Below, piece after piece: positions 17,575-24,920 of a stretch of 64,000 nt of DNA; within the stretch, counting starts at the first letter, position 1, and each line of letters starts with the position of its first letter. Under the pieces are notes generated by a model. The model had not been told where the DNA came from, did no database searches, and saw only the letters and a list, made by a program, of their open reading frames with translations. This stretch comes from an uncultured Lachnospiraceae bacterium (GTDB lineage Bacteria > Bacillota > Clostridia > Lachnospirales > Lachnospiraceae), in assembly GCA_910577105.1 (NCBI GenBank), contig CAJTMB010000012.1, positions 17,182 to 81,181 on the forward strand. The letters are read 5' to 3'. The translations under genes and the position numbers were made by a program.

Positions 17575-18780
17575 TTACATTGCTTCAAAAGTTTCTCTGA
17601 TTGCCTTGATAAATCCTTCACTGCTTAAAACAGTGACATCCTTTAAGGAGGTGATAAGCGCAAGGTCTTTCGTCATCTTTCCGCTTTCAATGGTGGAAAG
17701 CGTAGCCTTTTCCAGTTTATCCGCAAATACCGTCAATTCCTTGTTTTCATCCAATTCTCCGCGCTTTCTCAGCGCGCCGGTCCATGCAAAAATGGTTGCC
17801 ACGGAATTAGTTGAAGTTTCTTCCCCTTTCAGATGCTTGTAATAATGCCTTTGCACGGTTCCGTGCGCTGCCTCATACTCGTAAACGCCGCTTGGTGAAA
17901 CCAGAACGGAAGTCATCATGGCAAGTGAGCCGAATGCGGAAGAAACCATGTCAGACATAACATCACCGTCATAATTTTTACATGCCCAGATAAAACCGCC
18001 CTCCGCTTTCATGACACGGGCTACTGCGTCATCAATTAAGGTATAGAAATAAGTGATTCCCGATTCATCAAATTGGGCTTTATATTCTTTATCATAAATA
18101 TCCTGAAAAATATCCTTAAAATTGTGGTCATACTTTTTGGAGATGGTATCCTTTGTAGCAAACCATAAATCCTGTTTCGTATCCAAGGCATAGCCAAAAC
18201 ATGCCCTTGCAAAACTTTCTATGGACTTGTCCGTATTGTGAACCCCCTGCAGAATACCTGCCCCTGTAAATTCATGAATCAGTTCCCTGGTTTCTTTCCC
18301 GTCGGCAGACGTAAAAACCAGTTCCGCCCTGCCGGGACCTTCCACCTTGATTTCCGTGTTCTTATAGACATCACCGTATGCATGGCGGGCAAGCGTAATC
18401 GGCTTTTTCCAGTTTTTCACGCAAGGTTCAATGCCTTTTACTACGATAGGCGTCCTGAAAACCGTACCGTCCAGCATGGCGCGGATGGTGCCGTTTGGAC
18501 TTTTCCACATTTCTTTCAGGTTGTATTCCGTCATTCTCGCCGCATTGGGGGTTATGGTGGCACACTTTACCGCAACCCCGTATTTTAAAGTCGCATTGGC
18601 GGAATCAACGGTTACCTGGTCATTTGTTTCATTGCGGTATGTAAGACCCAGGTCATAATACTCTGTTTTCAAATCCACAAAAGGAAGCAGCAGCTCCTTC
18701 TTAATCATTTCCCAGAGTATTCTGGTCATTTCATCTCCGTCCATTTCCACCAAAGGTGTTGTCATCTGAATTTTGCTCAT
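17575..18780 (-). CDS. icd: isocitrate dehydrogenase (NADP type)
   Basis: Oxidative decarboxylation of isocitrate to 2-oxoglutarate, the last step of the oxidative branch leading to glutamate. At 401 aa with MSKIQMTTPLVEMDGDEMTR at its N-terminus it belongs to the subfamily shared with eukaryotic NADP-IDH, not the E. coli type. Visible motifs are NGTIRAMLDGTVFRTPI (substrate loop), CKNYDGDVMSD (metal ligands) and the cofactor region EAAHGTVQRHY. It is the last gene of the DRE-TIM synthase-gntR-icd operon, 27 bases after gntR. This context favours a citrate-to-2-oxoglutarate role for the first gene. Confidence 0.95.
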   Translation of the reverse strand: MSKIQMTTPLVEMDGDEMTRILWEMIKKELLLPFVDLKTEYYDLGLTYRNETNDQVTVDSANATLKYGVAVKCATITPNAARMTEYNLKEMWKSPNGTIRAMLDGTVFRTPIVVKGIEPCVKNWKKPITLARHAYGDVYKNTEIKVEGPGRAELVFTSADGKETRELIHEFTGAGILQGVHNTDKSIESFARACFGYALDTKQDLWFATKDTISKKYDHNFKDIFQDIYDKEYKAQFDESGITYFYTLIDDAVARVMKAEGGFIWACKNYDGDVMSDMVSSAFGSLAMMTSVLVSPSGVYEYEAAHGTVQRHYYKHLKGEETSTNSVATIFAWTGALRKRGELDENKELTVFADKLEKATLSTIESGKMTKDLALITSLKDVTVLSSEGFIKAIRETFEAM

Positions 18781-18807
18781 GATTCCCTCTTTCCAACAGT
18801 CTCCTGT

Positions 18808-19518
18808 TTATTCTTTATTTTTACAGCTTTTTTTACTTTCATAGGCCTCATGCAGACCGTTCTGCACCATATTTTCATAGGCGTTTATCATGTGCATGTG
18901 CGCCAGTCTTTCAGCGCTGTCAGCATCTTTGGCTTTAATCGCCTCCATAATCTTTTCATGCTCTTCATTGGATGCCATGCCGCGTCCGGCATCAGCCAGC
19001 GTTTTTCTCCTGACCCTCAGAACATACTCATGAAAATCCCTTAACTGATGTTCCAGCATTTTAGAACTGCAGGCTTCATACATAATTTCATGGAAACGGT
19101 TGTCAAGTTCCGCCAGTTGTTCCATATGTCCTTTTCCCGCATGGAACCGGGCAAGGTATACGTTTTCTTCCATTTCCTCCAGCTGTTCTTTCGTGATATG
19201 TTCCGTTGCCCATCTGGCACACAAACCTTCCAGAAGGGATCGAATCATGTAAATGTCTTTTACGTCCTTTTCCGTTATACCTGTCACATAAGCGCCCTTA
19301 TTGGGAATAATCTGAATCAGTCCTTCCAGTTCCAGTTGTCTGAAAGCTTCCCGTACCGGTGTACGGCTGACACCCAGTTCTTCTCCGATTGTCACTTCTT
19401 TAAGCTCTTCATGCTCCTCATACTTACCGTTTAAGATATCCTCCCTCAGCTTATGGAAAACTCGGCCGCGGAGGGAAAACTTATCCGTTACCTCCTGCTT
19501 CACATCATAATTGTTCAC
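18808..19518 (-). CDS. GntR family regulator with FCD domain
   Basis: A 236 aa transcription factor. The N-terminal winged helix (about 12-80) shows LREDILNGKY and VTIGEELGVSRTPVREAFRQLELEGLI. The all-helical FCD ligand domain (about 90-220) has the conserved Asp and His residues (LDNRFHEIMYEA, ...HEKIMEAIKAKD) that normally hold a metal and an organic acid. The GTG start at 19518 is preferred because GGAGG lies 7 bases upstream; an ATG two codons earlier is only one base from it. It is cotranscribed between the synthase and icd. A palindrome over the operon promoter is a likely binding site, implying autoregulation, perhaps by citrate or 2-oxoglutarate (inference). Confidence 0.9.
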   Translation of the reverse strand: MNNYDVKQEVTDKFSLRGRVFHKLREDILNGKYEEHEELKEVTIGEELGVSRTPVREAFRQLELEGLIQIIPNKGAYVTGITEKDVKDIYMIRSLLEGLCARWATEHITKEQLEEMEENVYLARFHAGKGHMEQLAELDNRFHEIMYEACSSKMLEHQLRDFHEYVLRVRRKTLADAGRGMASNEEHEKIMEAIKAKDADSAERLAHMHMINAYENMVQNGLHEAYESKKSCKNKE

Positions 19519-19556
19519 AATCATTCCTCCGACCGGACAAACTTTTGTCCCGCTTC

Positions 19557-20963
19557 CTATTCTACCGTACAATTCAGTTTTTTGCACGCTTTTTGTATGG
19601 TATTTGTCAATTCTTCGTCCGTAAGCACCGTGACACGCCCTCCGGCATACTCTTCATCCACCCAGGCCTTGACTTCTTTTACCAGTTCGCTGTTTTTATC
19701 CACCATCTTATCACCTTTCAGCTGATAATATGTGTTCATCCAATGAGCAATCCCGGCAAGGCCTGAAGTATTGGAAACTGCACAAAGCACCGGTCTGTTT
19801 AAAAACTTTTCCGTGTCAAATATATTATATATTTCTTCGTTTTTCAATAAGCCGTCCGCATGAATGCCTGCCCTGGTTACATTAAAGTTCTTTCCGACAA
19901 AAGGGGTTCTTTCCGGAATATGATACCCAATTTCTTTTTCATAGTACTCCGCAAGCTGTGTGATAACGGTGGTGTCCATACCGTTTAAACTGCCGCGCAG
20001 CTGGGCATATTCAAATACCATTGCTTCCAAAGGAGTATTGCCGGTTCTCTCCCCGATACCAAAAAGGGAAGTATTGACCCCACAGCAGCCATACAGCCAT
20101 GCCGTCGTCGAGTTGGAAACTGCCTTATAAAAATCATTGTGTCCGTGCCACTCGATATTTTCGGGGCTGACGCCTCCATGGGTATGTATGGCATAAATAA
20201 TTCCCTGCACACTCCGGGGAATTACCGCACCGGGATAGTTTACCCCATATCCCATGGTATCGCAGGCACGAACCTTGATGGGAATCCGGTACTGCTCCTG
20301 CAATTTCATAAGTTCCAGACAAAACGGTACCACATAACCGTAAATGTCTGCCCTCGTAATATCTTCCAGATGACAACGGGGGCTGATGCCCTCCTCCAGA
20401 CAGTCCCTGATGACACTCAGGTAATGCTCCATGGCTTGTCTTCTTGTCATTTTTAATTTCAGAAAAATATGATAATCCGAGCAGCTTACCAGTATGCCGG
20501 TTTCCTTCATGCCGATTTCCTTCACCAGCTTAAAGTCTTCCTTACTGGCGCGAATCCAGCTGGTAACTTCCGGAAACTGATACCCTCGTTCCATGCACTT
20601 ATATACAGCGTCCCTGTCCTTCTTGCTGTAAAGGAAAAATTCGCAGGCCCGAATCATGCCATTGGGACCGCCCAGTTTGTGCAGATAATCATATATGGTT
20701 ACAATCTGTTCCGTAGTATAAGGCGCTCTGGACTGTTGCCCGTCCCGGAAAGTCGTATCCGTAATCCAGATATCCTTCGGCATATTATGCGGTACAATCC
20801 TGTCATTGAAAGGAATCTTTGGAATTTCCGAATAAGGAAACATGTTCCGGAATACATTCGGCTTTTCCACGTCATCCAATATGTACATATGCTCTTCTAT
20901 TGTCAGCAGATTATTCCGGTCATTCATGCTGATTGGCCGGTTTTGAAATGTATCGTTCCCCAT
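19557..20963 (-). CDS. DRE-TIM metallolyase: probable Re-citrate synthase (homocitrate/isopropylmalate synthase family)
   Basis: A 468 aa condensing enzyme of the isopropylmalate/homocitrate synthase superfamily. The DRE-TIM signature appears as ITDTTFRDGQQSR (about residue 70). The metal-binding HxH motif is in ENIEWHGHNDFY, and the Cys/Gly loop VNTSLFGIGERTGNTPLEAM is intact. The N-terminus of about 65 residues is longer than in standard LeuA, as in the clostridial Re-citrate synthases. The first gene of an operon ending in icd points to citrate as product. Homocitrate, citramalate or isopropylmalate synthesis remain possible. The ATG at 20963 is chosen; a GTG two codons upstream is an alternative (GGAGGAG precedes both). 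The family call is firm, the substrate call is inference. Confidence 0.8.
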   Translation of the reverse strand: MGNDTFQNRPISMNDRNNLLTIEEHMYILDDVEKPNVFRNMFPYSEIPKIPFNDRIVPHNMPKDIWITDTTFRDGQQSRAPYTTEQIVTIYDYLHKLGGPNGMIRACEFFLYSKKDRDAVYKCMERGYQFPEVTSWIRASKEDFKLVKEIGMKETGILVSCSDYHIFLKLKMTRRQAMEHYLSVIRDCLEEGISPRCHLEDITRADIYGYVVPFCLELMKLQEQYRIPIKVRACDTMGYGVNYPGAVIPRSVQGIIYAIHTHGGVSPENIEWHGHNDFYKAVSNSTTAWLYGCCGVNTSLFGIGERTGNTPLEAMVFEYAQLRGSLNGMDTTVITQLAEYYEKEIGYHIPERTPFVGKNFNVTRAGIHADGLLKNEEIYNIFDTEKFLNRPVLCAVSNTSGLAGIAHWMNTYYQLKGDKMVDKNSELVKEVKAWVDEEYAGGRVTVLTDEELTNTIQKACKKLNCTVE

Positions 20964-20996
20964 CCTCACGTCTCCTCCATATCATAAGTTCACATC

Positions 20997-21032
20997 TCGT
21001 ATAATTGTATACAATCATACGAAGTCTGTCAA
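20997..21032 (-). promoter_or_regulatory. promoter and palindromic operator of the synthase-gntR-icd operon
   Basis: Minus-strand TTGACA (21032-21027), a 17-base spacer and TACAAT (21009-21004) form a strong promoter. Overlapping the -10 box is a 26-bp near-perfect palindrome (20997-21022) centred on ATTGTATACAAT, with only one mismatched pair. Palindromes with a TTGTATACAA core are typical targets of GntR/FCD regulators, and one is encoded two genes downstream. Confidence 0.75.
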
Positions 21033-21042
21033 TACCTTTTCC

Positions 21043-21256
21043 AATATCTGCCGGTCCTTGTACGGACGCATGGCGGGGGACATATTTGATTCCATAAAGG
21101 ACCCTGTAAAAACACTGGACAATGCCTTGTATCCAAGGCATGAGATGTCGTCCTTTGACATCTTATGTACCACTGTGTTTTTACCGGAGTGAGAACGTGT
21201 CCTGTTGGAACAAATATGTCCCCCGCCATGCGTCCGTACAAGGATCGGCAGATATT
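21043..21256 (+). repeat. long-armed structured repeat element, copy A
   Basis: Two 46-base arms (21043-21088 and 21211-21256) are reverse complements with a single G-T pair. Between them is a 122-base core that folds into nested helices: 21090-21094 with 21206-21210, 21098-21102 with 21199-21203, and 21106-21115 with 21175-21184. There are two tip hairpins (21122-21141 and 21143-21163) and a GAGA tetraloop hairpin at 21189-21196. The core is shared with copy B at 40061-40163, with compensatory changes in several helices. The arms differ in sequence between copies but pair in both. It encodes no protein and fills almost all of the 302-base gap between the operon promoter and the subtilase gene. 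The plus strand is favoured as the RNA-like strand because the small loop is GNRA in that sense. Confidence 0.8.
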
Positions 21257-21265
21257 ATTATTTTC

Positions 21266-22177
21266 CTACCCTTCCATCATACGTGCCACATTTATCATAC
21301 CCCAGCCCTGCTGATACCATGGCTCTTTTAAATCATCGGCGGAAAACAGGAGTTTCCGCTTTGCGGTCTCATTGTCGTATTCGGGATGTTTTTGCAAAAG
21401 CAGCGCCAGCGCCCCGGAGATAATCGGCGTTGCCATGGAAGTACCGCTTTTGGAAATATAGGCATTTCCGTATTTGCCCCTGTTTTTCCTAAAATCCTTA
21501 TTGCAGGAGATAATTTCCGTTCCGGGAGCCACAATATCGGGTTTACGGATGGTATCAAATCTGGCTCCCCTTGATGAGTAGGAAGCGCACCGGTTCTTTT
21601 TTTCCGTAAAATAATTTCCGTCATGGCATCCCACGGTTATCAGATAAGGACTTCTGCCGATTGAAGAAAGGGAATCAAGGGCAGGTCCGTTGTTGCCGGC
21701 GGCACATACGACTATCAGTCCTTTTTCCCAGGCACTTTCCAGTTGTTCCTTCAGGATTTCTTCCTTTTTTTCATTCATCAGATGGCCGACACCCACGGAT
21801 ACATTCAAAATGCGAATTCCCCATTCATCCTTTTTTTGCAGCACCCATGCGATTCCTTCCAGCATGGCGTCTATTGCCCCGTCACCTCTTTCATCTAATA
21901 CTTTTCCCACCACAAGGCCTGCCCCGGGTGCAATACCCCTGTATCTTCCCTCGGACAAATAACCGTCTCCGCAGGCAATTCCACAGACATGGGTTCCATG
22001 CCCGCTGTCATCATAAGGTAATTCTATTCCTTTTGTAAAATCCCGAAAGCCTAAAATTTTATTCTCTAAATCCGGATGCAATGCCACCCCCGTGTCCAGC
22101 ACTGCAATGGTAATGCCTTTACCTCCTCCGGCCTGTACAATCTTTCCACAACCGATTTGTTCCCTTACCCTGTGCAT
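21266..22177 (-). CDS. subtilisin-like serine protease (S8 family), no signal peptide
   Basis: A 303 aa peptidase S8 catalytic domain. The triad is Asp28 in VLDTGV, His60 in SGHGTHVCG and Ser247 in SGTSMATP, with oxyanion Asn in CAAGNNGP. There is no signal peptide, prodomain or C-terminal extension, so it resembles the intracellular AprX-like group rather than secreted subtilisins. It lies downstream of the two leucine-rich surface proteins and sortase on the same strand, but a terminator separates it from them. Its GGAG ribosome site is inside the 3' arm of that terminator hairpin. Substrate and role are unknown. Confidence 0.9.
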   Translation of the reverse strand: MHRVREQIGCGKIVQAGGGKGITIAVLDTGVALHPDLENKILGFRDFTKGIELPYDDSGHGTHVCGIACGDGYLSEGRYRGIAPGAGLVVGKVLDERGDGAIDAMLEGIAWVLQKKDEWGIRILNVSVGVGHLMNEKKEEILKEQLESAWEKGLIVVCAAGNNGPALDSLSSIGRSPYLITVGCHDGNYFTEKKNRCASYSSRGARFDTIRKPDIVAPGTEIISCNKDFRKNRGKYGNAYISKSGTSMATPIISGALALLLQKHPEYDNETAKRKLLFSADDLKEPWYQQGWGMINVARMMEG

Positions 22178-22223
22178 AAAAAAGAAAACTCCGGCTTTTT
22201 TCTTATCATATGCCGAAGTTTTC
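22177..22223 (-). terminator. terminator after the 880-residue leucine-rich protein
   Basis: The 11-bp arms AAAACTTCGGC/GCCGGAGTTTT (one G-T pair) enclose a 16-base loop and are followed by CTTTTTT, which ends at the subtilase start codon. The large loop makes it a weaker terminator than others in the window. Confidence 0.6.
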
Positions 22224-22238
22224 TCTTTGTGATTTTCT

Positions 22239-24881
22239 TTATTTGTTTACCGTTACAGGAAATTCCGCATAAACTTTTGGCTGTTCCACTACCCCGCAGA
22301 AAGCAAAGGATGATAGGTAATTGATGGAAAAAGTAACCTCGTCACCTTCTCTAGTATAGGACACATTCTCCAGCTGTCCGTTCCTGTCTGTTGTTAAAAT
22401 TCTCAACTCTCCTCCTGCAACAGATGATGGCAGCGTTACGGTTATATGAAGATTACGATTTCCTGTCTTAGTGACAGGTACTCCTGTTTTCTCATCAATC
22501 AGGCTGATATCCACGCAAAGAATGCCTTCCGGAAGCTTTTCATCATAAACTGCCTGATATCCTCTGTTTATGGCGCCATAAGCTTCCTCACTATCGGATA
22601 TGCGTAAATAATAAGAACCATTGTTGTCATCCAATACTGCTTCCACATTTCCGGTAAGGCGTGCGCTGTCATTGCTCACAGAAATCATCCCTGTGGGGTA
22701 TTCCCTTTTGTTGCCCATTATCGGAATATTTTCCCTGCCCGTTACCTGATAACTCTTTCCGTCAATGGTGATATACTCGGGAATGTAAGCATTCAGCCAT
22801 TCTTCCTCTGTATAAGTCGTAGCTATACAGGTTACAATGCCTTTGTCCCTGGAACTGATATACGCCACCACGCCCTTAAAGCCGTACACATCCGGGGAAA
22901 GCACAGTCCCGCTTAATTCATCCGCTTTGATTCCTTTATCCACTATGGCGAACAGAGTATCCCCCAGCAGCAATCCCCTCGCCTGCTCGTTGGACAACCT
23001 TTCTGCCGTAACTTCATAGCAGGGCGCCGGAAGTGTTTCCGCATTGTCAAACACAACTATCTTTCCGGAAACGCTCATGGAAATATCTGAAAAGTCAAAA
23101 CAGTTCAGCCCTATATGCTCTACATTTGCCCATACATGTGCCGTTTCCAATGGACAGTCTTTGAATGCCCTGTCCCTTATGACTCTTACATTCACGCCGC
23201 CTGTCACATGCTTTAATTCCTTACAGCCGTAAAAAGCATCTTCGCCTATTTCAATCACGGATTCCGGTATATAAACGGATTCAATCGACACGTTGCCTGC
23301 AAAAGCCTCGGGCGCAATCCGCTTTACGGATTCAGGCAGACTGATATTGCCTCCGTCTCCCCGGTACGCCAGCAGAATACCATTTCCCACAATCAGGTAT
23401 TCCTCCTCTCCCGTGCCTGCAAGCCAGCTTTTCAGCCACATGCTTTCCGCAAAAGCCTTGGGAGCAATGGAAACAACCGAAGACGGAATGGAAACTTCCC
23501 TCAAATAAGCACAATGATAAAAAGCCCCATATCCTATGTCCGTAACGCCCTGAGGAATGTCAGCCCTGGAAAGATTGCTTCTGGCAAAAGCAAATTCCCC
23601 AATCTCTGTTATTTCATCAGGTATCTGATAATCAGAAACCTGATTATTTTTATAAAAAGCCTGGTCCGCTATAATGCTGTCAAAAGCAACCGTATACTTG
23701 GGAACTACGGTATCCCTTGAAAGCGCCGGATTTTCCAGACTCGCTGCTCCACCGAAAACACTCTCACCCGTTTCCTTGGAACCGCCATATACAATTTGAT
23801 TGGAATTATCTATAAAAACAACTGCATTGTTGCCTACAACATGGGTACTGCCCAATACATTTCCTTCCGTACCTGTCCCCTGGCTTCCCGTTCCTTCAAA
23901 AGAGCCTGAATCGGGAATGACAATCGGAAAAACAATTCCATTCTGGCCCGTATCCTCATATTCCGCCTGATTCTGCCGGTTCCGAATCCTCCAGTCGGCA
24001 TAGTACTTGGCGGCATAGCTTTCCTCCTCAGCCAGAATCTTCAGGTTTTTACAGCCGTCAAATGCCGTATCATGAATATCATTTACCCCGGAATGAATAT
24101 TTACATTTTCCAGATTCACACACCCGGAAAAAGATTTGATACCGATACCGGAAACAGAGTAAGGAATGGTAATTCCCGTAAGTGATACCGCATTGGAAAA
24201 TGCATAATCCGGTATCCTTTTCAGTCCGTTTCCCAAAGAAATGGTCTTTACCGACTCACAATTCCAGAATGCATATTCCGCAACATCCGTAACGGTAGCC
24301 GGCATGGTATAGGACTCTCCTGTTCTCCCGGGAAAAATAAGATATAACTTTGTTTTTCCATAGTCGTACAGGCAGCCGTCCTCCACCTTAAACTCCTTGT
24401 TTTCCTTCGGCACTGTAATATCTTTCAACATCTTACAATCTGAAAAGGGGTTAATCCCCAGCCTGTTTACATTTTTTCCAAATGTAATTTTTTCCAGGGC
24501 AGTACAATTATTGAAAGCACCGTCCCCCAACACCTTAACGGAATCCGGAAGTTTCACTTCCCGTAAACCGCTGCATCCGGAAAAAGCCCTGTATGCAATT
24601 GTTTCCACATTGTTTCCTTTAAACTGCAAGGTGGTCATGGTGGTATTGCCGGCAAATGCTTCCGCCCCAATTTCCGTTACGGAAGCAGGCACAGACACGG
24701 TTTGAGCCGTGCCTGTGTACTTTACCAATATGGTGCCGTTTAATTGAAATTCTGAATCACTTGAAACCGACGGTGTATCTGCTACTACCCGCTTGGCCGG
24801 TATCTGCGTCAGCGCAAAGAGTATTGCCAAAACCAATACGCTTGCAGAAATCATAAGCGCTTTTTTCATTTTCACCCTCAT
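22239..24881 (-). CDS. secreted BspA-type leucine-rich repeat protein
   Basis: An 880 aa exported protein. An N-terminal signal peptide (MKKALMISASVLVLAILFA, about residues 5-35) is followed by two blocks of BspA/TpLRR repeats (about 55-300 and 395-620). Their unit reads roughly IG-AF-GC--L--V-LP-SV--I, for example LREVKLPDSVKVLGDGAF. The last 250 residues are a non-repeat, beta-rich region without an LPXTG-like signal or membrane anchor, so the protein may be released or held noncovalently. The adjacent gene encodes a larger anchored relative, and a sortase follows. BspA repeats often mediate adhesion; no ligand can be inferred. The start may instead be the ATG at 24869. Confidence 0.88.
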   Translation of the reverse strand: MRVKMKKALMISASVLVLAILFALTQIPAKRVVADTPSVSSDSEFQLNGTILVKYTGTAQTVSVPASVTEIGAEAFAGNTTMTTLQFKGNNVETIAYRAFSGCSGLREVKLPDSVKVLGDGAFNNCTALEKITFGKNVNRLGINPFSDCKMLKDITVPKENKEFKVEDGCLYDYGKTKLYLIFPGRTGESYTMPATVTDVAEYAFWNCESVKTISLGNGLKRIPDYAFSNAVSLTGITIPYSVSGIGIKSFSGCVNLENVNIHSGVNDIHDTAFDGCKNLKILAEEESYAAKYYADWRIRNRQNQAEYEDTGQNGIVFPIVIPDSGSFEGTGSQGTGTEGNVLGSTHVVGNNAVVFIDNSNQIVYGGSKETGESVFGGAASLENPALSRDTVVPKYTVAFDSIIADQAFYKNNQVSDYQIPDEITEIGEFAFARSNLSRADIPQGVTDIGYGAFYHCAYLREVSIPSSVVSIAPKAFAESMWLKSWLAGTGEEEYLIVGNGILLAYRGDGGNISLPESVKRIAPEAFAGNVSIESVYIPESVIEIGEDAFYGCKELKHVTGGVNVRVIRDRAFKDCPLETAHVWANVEHIGLNCFDFSDISMSVSGKIVVFDNAETLPAPCYEVTAERLSNEQARGLLLGDTLFAIVDKGIKADELSGTVLSPDVYGFKGVVAYISSRDKGIVTCIATTYTEEEWLNAYIPEYITIDGKSYQVTGRENIPIMGNKREYPTGMISVSNDSARLTGNVEAVLDDNNGSYYLRISDSEEAYGAINRGYQAVYDEKLPEGILCVDISLIDEKTGVPVTKTGNRNLHITVTLPSSVAGGELRILTTDRNGQLENVSYTREGDEVTFSINYLSSFAFCGVVEQPKVYAEFPVTVNK

Positions 24882-24920
24882 GCCTTTCCTGCCTGAATCC
24901 TTTTTCGTAAGAACAACTGT

